From contig NZ_JADOTV010000027.1 in the NCBI RefSeq assembly GCF_015767245.1, forward strand, positions 1 to 52,416: 52,416 nucleotides of DNA, written 5' to 3'. The notes below the pieces were generated by a model that was not told the origin of the DNA, made no database searches, and saw nothing but the letters and a program-made list of their open reading frames with translations. Positions 16,001-25,127 of this stretch are shown one piece after another (positions within the stretch are counted from its first letter, which is position 1; each line of letters starts with the position of its first letter). Both the position numbers and the translations under genes were made by a program. Source of the DNA: Aureivirga sp. CE67. GTDB lineage: Bacteria > Bacteroidota > Bacteroidia > Flavobacteriales > Flavobacteriaceae.

Positions 16001-17056
16001 ATGTCAAAATTTCATACACTTAAAATAAAAGAAATAAAGCACGAAACAGAAAAAGCTGTTTCCATTGCATTTACTGTACCAACGGATTTGGCTTCTGTTT
16101 TTAGCTTCATTCCAGGGCAATATGTAACTTTAAAAACTGAGATTAATGGAGAAGAGGTAAGAAGAGCTTACTCAATTTGTTCTTCATCTTCTTGTACAGA
16201 ATTGAGAGTTGCTATAAAAGCAGTAGAAAAAGGTTTGTTTTCAAACTTCGCAGTTTCTGTATTAAAAGAAGGAGATTCTTTAGAAGTTGCTCCGCCAGAA
16301 GGAAAATTCGTTTTAGAAACAAATGCTGCAAATGCTAAAAATTATATCGCTTTTGCTGCAGGAAGTGGAATTACGCCAATTATGTCGATGATCAAGTCTG
16401 TATTAAAGCAAGAAATGAGTAGTAAATTCGTTCTTGTTTATGGAAATAAATCTGTTGAGGATACTATTTTTAAGGATGAACTTGATACTTTAGTTGCTGA
16501 ATTCCCTAAGCAATTAGAGATTCAATATGTTTTTAGTAAGAAATTACATGATGGAGCATTATTTGGAAGAATCGATAAATCGGTTACGAATTTAGTTGTT
16601 AAGAACAAACACAGAAACATTTCTTTTGATGGACACTATTTATGTGGACCAGAAGCGATGATTAATGCAGTAACAGAAACTTTAAAAGAAAACGAAGTTG
16701 AAGCTGGAAAAATCCACTACGAATTATTCTCAGCTGCAGAATCTACAGGAAGTGAAGCTGCAAAGAGTTTAGATGGAAACACTTTAGCAACAGTACTTTT
16801 AGATGACGAAGAAACAACTATCGAAGTTTCTAAAAAGGAGATTTTATTAAACGCTATGTTAGATGCGGATTTAGATGCTCCTTATTCTTGTCAAGGTGGA
16901 ATTTGTAGTTCTTGTATTGCAAAAGTTACAGAAGGAAAAGCTGTGATGGATAATAATCAAATTCTTACAGATTCTGAAATCGAGGAAGGATATATTTTAA
17001 CTTGTCAAGCACATGCTGTAACAGATAAGATTAAAGTTGATTTTGACGACGTTTAA
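16001..17056 (+). CDS. PaaE-like FAD/NAD(P)H oxidoreductase with 2Fe-2S ferredoxin domain
   Basis: A 351-aa electron-transfer protein. An FAD-binding beta-barrel (RRAYS at 54-58) is followed by an NAD(P)-binding domain (AAGSGITPIMSMI, then GHYLCGPEAMI). A C-terminal plant-type 2Fe-2S domain from about 265 carries ligands C-x4-C-x2-C ... C (YSCQGGICSSC, ILTCQA). This is the domain order of PaaE, the reductase of the phenylacetyl-CoA epoxidase. No paaABCD genes are in the window, so it may supply electrons to another oxygenase or desaturase. Monocistronic. Confidence 0.92.
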   Translation: MSKFHTLKIKEIKHETEKAVSIAFTVPTDLASVFSFIPGQYVTLKTEINGEEVRRAYSICSSSSCTELRVAIKAVEKGLFSNFAVSVLKEGDSLEVAPPEGKFVLETNAANAKNYIAFAAGSGITPIMSMIKSVLKQEMSSKFVLVYGNKSVEDTIFKDELDTLVAEFPKQLEIQYVFSKKLHDGALFGRIDKSVTNLVVKNKHRNISFDGHYLCGPEAMINAVTETLKENEVEAGKIHYELFSAAESTGSEAAKSLDGNTLATVLLDDEETTIEVSKKEILLNAMLDADLDAPYSCQGGICSSCIAKVTEGKAVMDNNQILTDSEIEEGYILTCQAHAVTDKIKVDFDDV

Positions 17057-17089
17057 AATGTTGTAAATCAAAATAAAATATTAATTATG

Positions 17090-17140
17090 AATTCCATGTT
17101 TAACCCCGAAAAGAATAGGTTTCACATGGAATTTGTATTT
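17090..17140 (+). terminator. Possible terminator after the PaaE-like gene
   Basis: A 10-bp perfect stem AATTCCATGT (17090-17099) / ACATGGAATT (17124-17133), with a smaller AACC / GGTT pairing inside its 24-base loop, then GTATTTT. The T-run is poor and the loop large, so it could instead be a leader structure of the exporter gene at 17168. Confidence 0.4.
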
Positions 17141-17167
17141 TATCAATAATTATACATAATACATTTT

Positions 17168-17827
17168 ATGCTAAATGACATTTTAAAAGCAATACCAATT
17201 GGATTTGGTCTTTCGTTTATGATTGGGCCAGTATTTTTCATGTTACTTCAAACAAGTATTATCAAAGGAGCAAGAGCTGCTATTGCTTTTGATTTGGGAG
17301 TAATTTTTGGAGATATTTTTTTCATTTTGGTTGCTTATTTTGGAAGTCAACAGCTTTTAGAACAAATAAAAGATGATCCGAGATTATATTTTTTCGGTGG
17401 AGCAGTTTTGTTTTCTTATGGTTTGATTTCTTATATTCAAAAAAAGAAAGAAAAAGAGAATGCTATTGAAAACGTTGATAAAAAGACGATTTCTAAAAAA
17501 AGTACTTATGGAAAACTCTTCATCAAAGGATTTTTTCTAAATTTTATCAATATTGGAGTTTTAGGTTTTTGGTTGTTGATTTTAATTGGAATCGGCCCGC
17601 AATTAGATTTTGATTCTAAACGAATCTTCAATTTTTTTGCAGTAATTATTTTGAGTTATTTCTTGACAGATTTAGGAAAAATATTTCTGGCAAAACAACT
17701 TCAGAAAAAATTAACACCAAAAGTTATTTTAAAAATAAAACACGCAGTTGCTATAATCATAATGATTTGCGGAATTCTTTTATTAATTAAAGGATTTATA
17801 CCAAATAAAGACCTTGGAATTGAATAA
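17168..17827 (+). CDS. LysE-family translocator
   Basis: A 219-aa inner-membrane protein with about six transmembrane segments. It opens with the family signature around IPIGFGLSFMIGPVFFMLLQTSIIKG (residues 10-35) and has a charged cytoplasmic loop (KKKEKEN) between helices 3 and 4. LysE/RhtB proteins export amino acids or related small molecules; the substrate cannot be read from sequence. Monocistronic. Confidence 0.88.
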   Translation: MLNDILKAIPIGFGLSFMIGPVFFMLLQTSIIKGARAAIAFDLGVIFGDIFFILVAYFGSQQLLEQIKDDPRLYFFGGAVLFSYGLISYIQKKKEKENAIENVDKKTISKKSTYGKLFIKGFFLNFINIGVLGFWLLILIGIGPQLDFDSKRIFNFFAVIILSYFLTDLGKIFLAKQLQKKLTPKVILKIKHAVAIIIMICGILLLIKGFIPNKDLGIE

Positions 17828-17950
17828 AAATGAATTTATCAGAAAGTTTTAAAAACTAATAATACTTTCGACTAAAACACTAAAAAATATTGAATTTTTA
17901 AAGCTAAATAATTTGTAATTTAGCCTCAATTATAAATAACACAATTCATA

Positions 17951-19495
17951 ATGAAGACTACAGACAATATTAAAGAAACATTAAATAAACTAGGTCTTAA
18001 AGAATTAAATCACGGTGTATCTACAGGTTCTGAGAACTTTGGAGGTGGTGAAGAATTCGCTTCTTACTCACCAGTAGATGGACAATTAATCGGAAAAGTA
18101 ACTTCTGCGACAAAAGAAGATTACGAAAAAGTAATGGAATCAGCGACTTCTGCTTTCAAAACTTTCCGTACAATGCCAGCACCACAAAGAGGAGAAATCG
18201 TTCGCCAATTTGGAGAAAAATTACGTGAATTAAAACAACCTCTTGGAGAGTTAGTTTCTTACGAAATGGGTAAATCTTTACAAGAAGGTTTAGGAGAAGT
18301 ACAAGAAATGATCGATATCTGTGATTTCGCAGTTGGTCTTTCTCGTCAATTACATGGACTAACAATGCACTCTGAGCGTCCAGGACACAGAATGTATGAG
18401 CAATATCACCCACTTGGAGTTGTAGGAATCATTTCTGCATTCAACTTCCCAGTTGCTGTTTGGGCTTGGAATACTGCTTTAGCATGGATTTGTGGAGACG
18501 TTTGTGTATGGAAACCATCTGAAAAAGCGCCATTATGTGGAGTTGCTTGTCAAAATATCATCGCTGACGTATTAAAAGAAAATGATTTACCAGAAGGAAT
18601 TTCTTGTTTAGTAAACGGAGATTACAAAGTTGGTGAATACATGACAGCGGATAAGAGAGTTCCTTTAGTTTCTGCTACTGGTTCTACAAGAATGGGTAAA
18701 ATCGTTGCACAAGCTGTTGCAGGAAGATTAGGTAAATCTTTATTAGAATTAGGAGGAAACAATGCTATTATCGTTACTCCAGATGCTGATGTGAAGATGA
18801 CTGTAATCGGAGCTGTATTCGGAGCTGTAGGAACTGCAGGACAACGTTGTACTTCTACTCGTAGATTAATCATCCATGATTCAATGTATGACAAAGTAAA
18901 AGAAGCTGTTGTTGATGCTTACAAACAATTACGTATCGGAAACCCATTAGATGAAAATAACCACGTTGGGCCACTTATCGATACAGATGCTGTAAAAATG
19001 TATCAAGATGCTTTAACTAAAGTTGTGGAAGAAGGTGGAAACATCTTAGTTGAAGGAGGAGTTTTAGAAGGAGAAGGATACGAAAGTGGATGTTACGTGA
19101 AGCCAGCAATCGCTGAAGCTGAAAATCACTTCGAAATCGTTCAACACGAAACTTTTGCTCCAATCTTATACTTAATGAAGTATTCTGGAGATGTAGAAAA
19201 TGCAATTGAGTTACAAAACGGAGTTGCTCAAGGTCTTTCTTCTGCGATTATGACTAACAATTTAAGAGAAGCAGAAAGATTCTTATCTGCTGCTGGATCT
19301 GATTGTGGTATTGCAAACGTAAACATCGGAACTTCTGGAGCTGAAATCGGTGGAGCCTTTGGAGGTGAAAAAGAAACTGGTGGAGGACGTGAGTCTGGAT
19401 CTGATGCTTGGAAAGTTTACATGAGAAGACAAACAAACACTATCAATTATACAACAGAATTACCTTTAGCACAAGGAATCAAATTCGATTTATAA
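17951..19495 (+). CDS. Aldehyde dehydrogenase, ALDH7 (antiquitin) family
   Basis: A 514-aa NAD(P)-dependent aldehyde dehydrogenase. The catalytic Cys300 lies in AGQRCTSTRR and the general-base Glu in LLELGGNN. NFPVAVWAWN and the C-terminal GTSGAEIGGAFGGEKETGG are hallmarks of ALDH7, the family of alpha-aminoadipic semialdehyde dehydrogenase (lysine breakdown; AmaB). Length is as expected. It is monocistronic with a strong terminator. The exact substrate is inferred from family membership. Confidence 0.94.
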   Translation: MKTTDNIKETLNKLGLKELNHGVSTGSENFGGGEEFASYSPVDGQLIGKVTSATKEDYEKVMESATSAFKTFRTMPAPQRGEIVRQFGEKLRELKQPLGELVSYEMGKSLQEGLGEVQEMIDICDFAVGLSRQLHGLTMHSERPGHRMYEQYHPLGVVGIISAFNFPVAVWAWNTALAWICGDVCVWKPSEKAPLCGVACQNIIADVLKENDLPEGISCLVNGDYKVGEYMTADKRVPLVSATGSTRMGKIVAQAVAGRLGKSLLELGGNNAIIVTPDADVKMTVIGAVFGAVGTAGQRCTSTRRLIIHDSMYDKVKEAVVDAYKQLRIGNPLDENNHVGPLIDTDAVKMYQDALTKVVEEGGNILVEGGVLEGEGYESGCYVKPAIAEAENHFEIVQHETFAPILYLMKYSGDVENAIELQNGVAQGLSSAIMTNNLREAERFLSAAGSDCGIANVNIGTSGAEIGGAFGGEKETGGGRESGSDAWKVYMRRQTNTINYTTELPLAQGIKFDL

Positions 19496-19515
19496 TAGAT
19501 TTTTAAATAAAATAG

Positions 19516-19548
19516 AAAAGGCTGAGTATTTAAACTCAGCCTTTTTTT
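19516..19548. terminator. Terminator after the ALDH7 gene (probably bidirectional)
   Basis: Stem AAAGGCTGAGT (19517-19527) with ACTCAGCCTTT (19534-19544), loop ATTTAA, then T-run. It directly abuts the stop of the minus-strand thioredoxin-fold gene. Confidence 0.9.
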
Positions 19549-19843
19549 ATGAATATATTTTGACTAGACTAATTAAAGTATTTGCATTTTGTTCGCCAGA
19601 CTGTCGCCATTTCATTTCTCCTTTTACATAAATAATATAAGTAGGATAACCTTTAATTCGTAAAGCATCTGTTAAAACCTGATTTTTTTCAATATCAATT
19701 TTAACCACTTTCGCTCTATCACCTAAAGCAGCAGCAACATCTCTTAAGATATCTTCCTGATTCTCGATATAATTACCATTTTCTTTATAAAAATCTAAAA
19801 GAATCGGTTTTTTAGAGTTAATTAATTCTCCGAATTTTGTCAT
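19547..19843 (-). CDS. Thioredoxin-fold protein lacking the CxxC active site
   Basis: A 98-aa protein of full thioredoxin length: beta-strand PILLDFY (13-19), helix, VVKIDIEKNQVL, the cis-Pro loop GYPTY with Pro67, then WRQSGEQ. At the position where thioredoxins have WCGPC it reads KENGNYIEN (20-28), and there is no cysteine anywhere in the protein. It therefore cannot act as a dithiol reductase. It could be a structural or binding thioredoxin-like protein. Its 3' end shares a terminator with the convergent ALDH7 gene. Confidence 0.85.
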   Translation of the reverse strand: MTKFGELINSKKPILLDFYKENGNYIENQEDILRDVAAALGDRAKVVKIDIEKNQVLTDALRIKGYPTYIIYVKGEMKWRQSGEQNANTLISLVKIYS

Positions 19844-19985
19844 GACTTACTGTTTTTGTCTATCCTCCGATAGGAAACGCTTAAATTACTCTAAAAATAA
19901 TAATTATATGTTATCTTTTTTATAAAAATTTATTATTAAATGTTGATAATCAGAATGTTCTGTTTTTTTGAGAGTCTGTGAGCGT

Positions 19986-20336
19986 TTATTTTAAATAATC
20001 TTTTAGCGCTTCGATATTCTTCTTGCTATTCCCAATAAATATTTTATCATCAACGATAAAAACAGGTCTTTTTAAGAATGTATATTCTTCCAAAATCAAA
20101 TTTTTAAAGTCTTCTTCTGTTAGATTTTGTTCTTTCATTTTCTCTGCAGTATATTTCTTTGCTCTTTTGTTGAATAAGCTTTCGTAAGAATCTGTAAGAG
20201 AACGCATATTTTCCAATTGTGCTTCTGTGATTGGCGTCGATTTTATTTCGAATAATTCAAAACCAGTTGTATCAACTTCTTTCAAAATTCTTCTGCAAGT
20301 ATCACATGTTTTAAGATAGAAAACCTGTTTGCTCAT
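19986..20336 (-). CDS. ArsC/Spx-family protein
   Basis: A 116-aa protein with the thioredoxin-like ArsC/Spx fold. Cys11 and Cys14 sit in YLKTCDTCRRI, as in Spx/MgsR and the YffB-type group. RPVFIVDDKIFIG fits the conserved RPV segment of the fold. The central region (FNKRAKKYT) is also typical. Relatives include arsenate reductases and redox-sensing RNA-polymerase regulators. With no ars genes adjacent, arsenate reduction is only one possibility. Confidence 0.85.
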   Translation of the reverse strand: MSKQVFYLKTCDTCRRILKEVDTTGFELFEIKSTPITEAQLENMRSLTDSYESLFNKRAKKYTAEKMKEQNLTEEDFKNLILEEYTFLKRPVFIVDDKIFIGNSKKNIEALKDYLK

Positions 20337-20373
20337 AATATTTTTTGTTTAAATATGTTCGTAATTTAAAACT

Positions 20374-20381
20374 CAAAACTA
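20374..20381 (-). promoter_or_regulatory. Probable -7 box for the ArsC/Spx-like gene
   Basis: On the minus strand TAGTTTTG matches TAnnTTTG, 37 bp before the start at 20336. It overlaps the stop codon of the upstream gene. No clear -33 box. Confidence 0.45.
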
Positions 20382-21518
20382 CGCATATTTTAGCTTTCGA
20401 AATAATCGCTTTGCTTCTTTAAACTGAATGTAAGGGATTTTATTATCCAAGTTTTTCAAATATTCTTTGGAAGCTTCAAGTTTTGTTTTTGCATTCAAAA
20501 AATTATTCAGAGCACAGATCGTGTAAGTAATCGGGAATTTTTCCAAGTCTTTTTGCTCAAGATTTGTCAGTTTTGTTTTCTTCTGTAGCTTTTGTAAAAT
20601 CGAATTATTATTGTTGTAAATATGATGTAGAAGATGCTTGTCATAAATTGGTGGTTCGAATAAAACTTCTTTGGCTATTTTTAATTTTCCATTGTCTTTA
20701 AAATGCAAAATCGTTTTTTCTAGAGGATAATATTTTAAATCATCTTTTAAACCTAAATTAATATGTTCAGTGATGATAAAAACTTCTTTTCCTATTGAAA
20801 ATGTCACCAAATCTAGAGAGGAATAAAACAAACGAACTTGCTCATTGATCAATTCAATATTTACTCTAGAATAAAATTCTTCATCATTAATAGTATTTTT
20901 TTTACCAGCCCAACAAATGATAAATTGCTCTTTAAAAACTTTGTATTGTGGATTAAATTCTTCGCTATGTTGATTGAAAAAACTGAAAACATTATCCAGA
21001 ATATGTTCAATATTATTTCGAGCAGCTTTTTCTATTTCTTCAACAATTTTATGATTTTGATTACTGATGTTTTTCTCTGTCTGAGACATTGTAGAATTAC
21101 TACCAATTCTATAAAACATCGTTCCAGAAGGATATTTCCAAATACTTCTTTTGAAATAAGTCGTGTTTTCTTGCGAGCGAATCGTTACGAGTCCAATTAC
21201 TTTATGTTTTGGAAGTATAGAAAAATAGACATTTTCATATTGAATCAAAGGTGGATTTTCCAGATAAGCATTTACAAGATTTTGAATTTTACTATCATCA
21301 AAAAAATCAACACCTTTTAGCATGTTTTCTTGATCTGTAACACCTACAACAATAAAAGAATTATTTCGAGGATTGGAATTAGAAAGAGAGCAAATATGTT
21401 TTAAAAATCGTGCTTTTCCAACTCGATTGTCTAGATTCAATTTTTCTTTTTTGTCATAAAAACTATTTTCGTCTGTATATTTCAGTAAAGTTTTTATTAA
21501 TAATCGCTTATTAATCAT
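20379..21518 (-). CDS. AlbA_2-domain (Schlafen-like) putative nucleic-acid-binding protein
   Basis: A 379-aa protein. Residues ~15-165 resemble the AlbA_2 domain (PF04326, formerly AAA_4): KKEKLNLDNRVGKARFLKH, then SFIVVGVTDQENMLKGVDF and FYRIGSNSTMSQTEKN. The C-terminal ~200 residues have no domain I recognise. AlbA_2 proteins include Schlafen-like nucleases and transcription factors, and some are in phage-defence systems; here the gene stands alone and no nuclease motif is evident. Annotations as 'ATP-binding' for this family are not supported by a Walker motif in this protein. Confidence 0.72.
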   Translation of the reverse strand: MINKRLLIKTLLKYTDENSFYDKKEKLNLDNRVGKARFLKHICSLSNSNPRNNSFIVVGVTDQENMLKGVDFFDDSKIQNLVNAYLENPPLIQYENVYFSILPKHKVIGLVTIRSQENTTYFKRSIWKYPSGTMFYRIGSNSTMSQTEKNISNQNHKIVEEIEKAARNNIEHILDNVFSFFNQHSEEFNPQYKVFKEQFIICWAGKKNTINDEEFYSRVNIELINEQVRLFYSSLDLVTFSIGKEVFIITEHINLGLKDDLKYYPLEKTILHFKDNGKLKIAKEVLFEPPIYDKHLLHHIYNNNNSILQKLQKKTKLTNLEQKDLEKFPITYTICALNNFLNAKTKLEASKEYLKNLDNKIPYIQFKEAKRLFRKLKYA

Positions 21519-21593
21519 AGCTAAATAGTTTAAATGCGTTCGGAAATTACTTCCCTAAGTTAAAAACATCTACACGATTTATCAATTTTTAAA

Positions 21594-21630
21594 CAAAAAA
21601 ATCTGGAACAAGATGACTCATTCCAGATTA
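21594..21630 (-). terminator. Terminator of the cystatin gene, displaced by the MITE
   Basis: Stem ATCTGGAA (21601-21608) with TTCCAGAT (21621-21628). On the minus strand it is followed by seven T. It belongs to the cystatin gene ending at 21815 but is separated from it by the 160-bp MITE. Confidence 0.75.
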
Positions 21631-21633
21631 AAA

Positions 21634-21793
21634 GAGCTTGTTTAAATTCATATCAAAAAATTTTATACACTTCTTAAAAACTATTTTTTGTCTTTTTTCT
21701 CGTCCATAGCAATGCTATGCACTCCAAAAATGTCTTCAAAATCGCAATTTAATAAGCTATAAAATAAATTATGATACAATTTTAAACAAACTC
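21634..21793. mobile_element. 160-bp foldback MITE, copy 2
   Basis: Same length as the copy at 10782-10941 and about 85% identical by hand count. Terminal inverted repeats start GAGCTTGTTTAAA and end TTTAAACAAACTC (17 of 21 matching). A possible AAA target duplication flanks it. The centre is the palindrome CATAGC-AAT-GCTATG (21705-21719). No coding capacity. Confidence 0.82.
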
Positions 21794-21814
21794 AAAGAAA
21801 AATTGTAGTAAGAA

Positions 21815-22396
21815 TTAGATTTTTTCGATGCTAGTAATTACAGCTTTACCGTGTAATGGTTTGAATACTTGCATGATTACTAAATAAGGTTTTGCTCCAG
21901 GATATACGATTTGAGCTTCGCAACGGAATCTGTAGTTCATTCCAGCAACAACTTGTGTAGAAACTTTAAAAGGAGTGTAAACTACTCCTTCGATTCTTTC
22001 TGTAGCTTCTGCAAAAACAAATTTGCTTTCTGCTGTCAATGGCTCGTATGGAGACCATCCTCCTAATAATTCTGTGTTTTGCTCTGAATAAGAATCTACA
22101 TTTTTGATGCTTACTAATCTTGGTTCACCCTTGATTGGCTTGTAAATCTCTACGATACATAATTCCTCAGTTGCTCCAGGATAAACTCCTTTTGCTTTAC
22201 AACGGAATCTGTAGTTTGTTCCATTAACGATTTGCTTTGAAACTTCGAATGGCACATAATCTACACCAACATAGTTTTTCATTACTTCGTTAAAAATTTC
22301 TTTGTCTTCTTCTGTTAAAGGCTCAAAAGATGACCATCCTCCAACTAATAGTTCTTTTTCTGAAACTAAACCTGTTTTTTCTTTAAAATTTTCCAT
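21815..22396 (-). CDS. Double cystatin-like (stefin-like) protein
   Basis: A 193-aa protein made of two tandem ~85-residue repeats. Each begins GGWSxxEPLT (19-28; 112-121). Each has the cystatin first-hairpin motif QxVxG in a matching place: QIVNG at 55-59 and QVVAG at 148-152, the latter identical to the canonical motif. Each continues NYRFRC ... VYPGA ... KPxxG. The N-terminal glycine pair and QxVxG loop are what cystatins insert into papain-like proteases. There is no signal peptide, as in cytoplasmic stefins. It could inhibit self or foreign cysteine proteases; the target is unknown. A MITE lies just after its stop codon. Confidence 0.85.
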   Translation of the reverse strand: MENFKEKTGLVSEKELLVGGWSSFEPLTEEDKEIFNEVMKNYVGVDYVPFEVSKQIVNGTNYRFRCKAKGVYPGATEELCIVEIYKPIKGEPRLVSIKNVDSYSEQNTELLGGWSPYEPLTAESKFVFAEATERIEGVVYTPFKVSTQVVAGMNYRFRCEAQIVYPGAKPYLVIMQVFKPLHGKAVITSIEKI

Positions 22397-22534
22397 GTGA
22401 TTGTTTAACTTTTTGATTATTAATGATTAACTATCTTAAAGTTAGTAACTTATACTTGTGAAAAAGAAATTGGTTTGTTATGAAAATGTAGTTAAAATGT
22501 TAGGAATGTGAAGTTTAGGTAAAGTTATTGCATA

Positions 22535-22568
22535 AAAAAACCAGAGCAGCAACTCCCTGGTTTTTTTA
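22535..22568 (-). terminator. Terminator of nrdB-nrdA (both strands T-rich)
   Basis: Stem AAAAAAACCAG (22535-22545) / CTGGTTTTTTT (22558-22568) with a 12-base loop. On the minus strand it follows the nrdA stop by about 30 bp. Confidence 0.82.
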
Positions 22569-22598
22569 AAAATAAATAAATAAACTATTCAAACATAA

Positions 22599-24980
22599 TT
22601 AAGATCCACACATTACGCAGTCATCAGCATCATTTTTAGATTGCTCAATCATTGCTTTTAATTCCTGTGGAGATAGAGGTTCGTCCTCTTGCTTTTTCTC
22701 GTTCTTAAGCGTGAACTTAATCGCGTTTACAGCACTTTTCGTTCTTAAATAGTACATACCTGTTTTTAGTCCTGATTTCCACGCGTAGAAGTGCATAGAT
22801 GTCAGTTTACCATAATCAGGGTTTTCCATAAATAAGTTTAAAGATTGAGATTGATCGATGAAATAACCTCTATGGCGAGCCATATCGATAATATCACGCA
22901 TACTCATTTCCCAAACAGTTTTATATAATTCTTTTAGTGGCTTTGGAATAATATCTATATGTTGGATAGATCCATTTGCACGCATGATTTCCTCACGCAT
23001 TTCGTCATTCCAAAGATCTAATTCTACTAAGTCTTCTAGTAAATGTTTGTTTACAATAATAAATTCTCCTGAAAGAACTCTTCTTGTATAAATGTTTGAA
23101 GTATAAGGTTCGAAAGCCTCATTGTTCCCAAGAATTTGAGAAGTAGACGCTGTTGGCATTGGCGCAACTAACAGAGAGTTTCTTACACCATTGTCTAAAA
23201 CATTTTTTCTTAATGCTTTCCAATCCCATCTTCCGCTCAATTCTTCTTCAGAAATATTCCACATATTAAATTGGAATTCTCCTCTAGACATTGGAGAACC
23301 TTCATAAGTAGAATAAGCTCCTTTATCTTTAGCCAACTCCATAGAAGAAGTAACTGCTGCGAAATAAATAGTTTCGAAGATTTCTTGGTTTAATTTTTTA
23401 GCTTCTTCGCTAGTAAAAGGAAGACGTAGCATGATGAATGCATCTGCCAAACCTTGAACACCAAGTCCTACAGGACGGTGTCTGAAGTTAGAGTTTTCCG
23501 CTTCTTTTACAGGATAGTAATTTCTGTCAATTACAGTATCTAAGTTTTTAGTAACTTTTCTAGTTACATCATATAATTTCTGGTGATTGAAGAATTTTAC
23601 TCCATGCTCATCTTCTTCTACATACATTGGTAAAGCTAAAGATGCAAGATTACAAACCGCTACTTCGTCTTTTGCAGTATATTCCATAATCTCCGTACAT
23701 AAGTTTGAAGATCGGATAGTACCTAAATTGTTTTGGTTTGATTTTCTATTAGCTGCATCTTTGTACAACATATAAGGAGTTCCAGTTTCAATTTGAGACT
23801 CTAAGATTTTTTCCCAAAGTTCTCTTGCCTTGATTACTCTTCTTCCTTTTCCTTGTTGTTCGTATTTTGTATAAAGAGCTTCAAATTCTTCTCCGTGTAC
23901 ATCATATAAGTTTGGACACTCATTAGGACACATTAAAGTCCACTCTCCATCTTCTTCCACACGTTTCATGAATAAATCAGAAATCCACATAGCATAGAAT
24001 AAATCTCTAGCTCTCATTTCTTCTTTACCATGGTTTTTCTTTAAATCTAAAAACTCAAAAATATCTGCATGCCAAGGTTCTAAGTAAACAGCGAAAGAAC
24101 CTTTACGTTTTCCACCACCTTGGTCTACATATCTTGCTGTATCATTGAATACACGAAGCATTGGAACAATTCCATTTGAAGTTCCGTTTGTTCCTCTAAT
24201 GTAAGAACCAGTAGCTCTAACATTATGAATAGAAAGACCAATTCCTCCAGCAGATTGAGAAATATTTGCAGTTTGTTTTAATGTATCGTAAATCCCTTCA
24301 ATACTATCATCTTGCATTTGTAATAAGAAACAAGAAGACATTTGAGGTTTTGGTGTACCAGAGTTAAAAAGAGTAGGTGTAGCATGTGTGAAATACTTTT
24401 TAGACATCAACTCATAAGTTTCGATAGCTGCTTCGATATCTTCTTTATGAATTCCGATAGCAACACGCATAAGCATATGTTGAGGTCTTTCAGCGATTTC
24501 TCCGTTTATCTTTAATAAGTAAGAGCGTTCTAAAGTTTTAAATCCAAAATAATCATATCCGAAATCTCTATTATAGATAATTGTAGAATCTAAAGTAGCA
24601 GCATTTTCCATGATAATTTCATAAATATCATCTGCTAATAAAGGTGATTCTTGCTCTGTACGTGGATTTACGTAATTGTATAAATCTGTCATCGTTTCCG
24701 AGAAAGATTTCTTTGTATTTCTATGTAGATTAGAAACAGCAATTCTCGCTGCTAATTTTGCATAGTCAGGGTGCGTAGTTGTCATTGTCGCTGCTACTTC
24801 TGCAGCTAAATTATCCAACTCAGTTGTTAATACTCCATCGTATAAACCTTCAATTACACGCATTGCAACCTTTACAGGATCAACAAGTTGATTTAGTCCG
24901 TAACACATTTTACGGATTCTTGCGGTAATTTTATCGAACATTACGGGCTCTTTTCTGCCATCTCTTTTTACTACGTACAT
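22599..24980 (-). CDS. nrdA: Ribonucleoside-diphosphate reductase alpha subunit, class I
   Basis: A 793-aa catalytic subunit that reduces ribonucleoside diphosphates to deoxyribonucleotides. An N-terminal ATP-cone starts [19 protein letters not shown] (1-19), so activity is probably dATP-regulated. Active-site elements include [18 protein letters not shown] and [10 protein letters not shown], plus [17 protein letters not shown]. The C-terminal redox-relay cysteines are present as CVMCGS. Length is typical. It is second in the operon, 147 bp after nrdB. Confidence 0.97.
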   Translation of the reverse strand: MYVVKRDGRKEPVMFDKITARIRKMCYGLNQLVDPVKVAMRVIEGLYDGVLTTELDNLAAEVAATMTTTHPDYAKLAARIAVSNLHRNTKKSFSETMTDLYNYVNPRTEQESPLLADDIYEIIMENAATLDSTIIYNRDFGYDYFGFKTLERSYLLKINGEIAERPQHMLMRVAIGIHKEDIEAAIETYELMSKKYFTHATPTLFNSGTPKPQMSSCFLLQMQDDSIEGIYDTLKQTANISQSAGGIGLSIHNVRATGSYIRGTNGTSNGIVPMLRVFNDTARYVDQGGGKRKGSFAVYLEPWHADIFEFLDLKKNHGKEEMRARDLFYAMWISDLFMKRVEEDGEWTLMCPNECPNLYDVHGEEFEALYTKYEQQGKGRRVIKARELWEKILESQIETGTPYMLYKDAANRKSNQNNLGTIRSSNLCTEIMEYTAKDEVAVCNLASLALPMYVEEDEHGVKFFNHQKLYDVTRKVTKNLDTVIDRNYYPVKEAENSNFRHRPVGLGVQGLADAFIMLRLPFTSEEAKKLNQEIFETIYFAAVTSSMELAKDKGAYSTYEGSPMSRGEFQFNMWNISEEELSGRWDWKALRKNVLDNGVRNSLLVAPMPTASTSQILGNNEAFEPYTSNIYTRRVLSGEFIIVNKHLLEDLVELDLWNDEMREEIMRANGSIQHIDIIPKPLKELYKTVWEMSMRDIIDMARHRGYFIDQSQSLNLFMENPDYGKLTSMHFYAWKSGLKTGMYYLRTKSAVNAIKFTLKNEKKQEDEPLSPQELKAMIEQSKNDADDCVMCGS

Positions 24981-25127
24981 AATTTTTTAGATTTAAGTAT
25001 TTTACACACAGATATCTTGCCAAAAGGGCGTACAATTCTTGTTTGTATTGTTAGAATACAAAGCATAGCTATTGCTGTTACACAATAGTGTATTGTTAAA
25101 TTTTTATGTTTTTTTAGTTATAGGGGA

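Noticed and set aside
20379-21518. AlbA_2 protein as part of a phage-defence system
   Set aside because: It stands alone, no nuclease or toxin motif is visible, and its neighbours (ArsC/Spx-like, cystatin) are not defence genes.
25079-25092. TACAC-AATA-GTGTA palindrome between nrdB and nrdA as an NrdR box
   Set aside because: The NrdR consensus is 16 bp with a longer AT-rich centre; this palindrome is four bases too short and lies inside the operon. It may still be an RNA hairpin.
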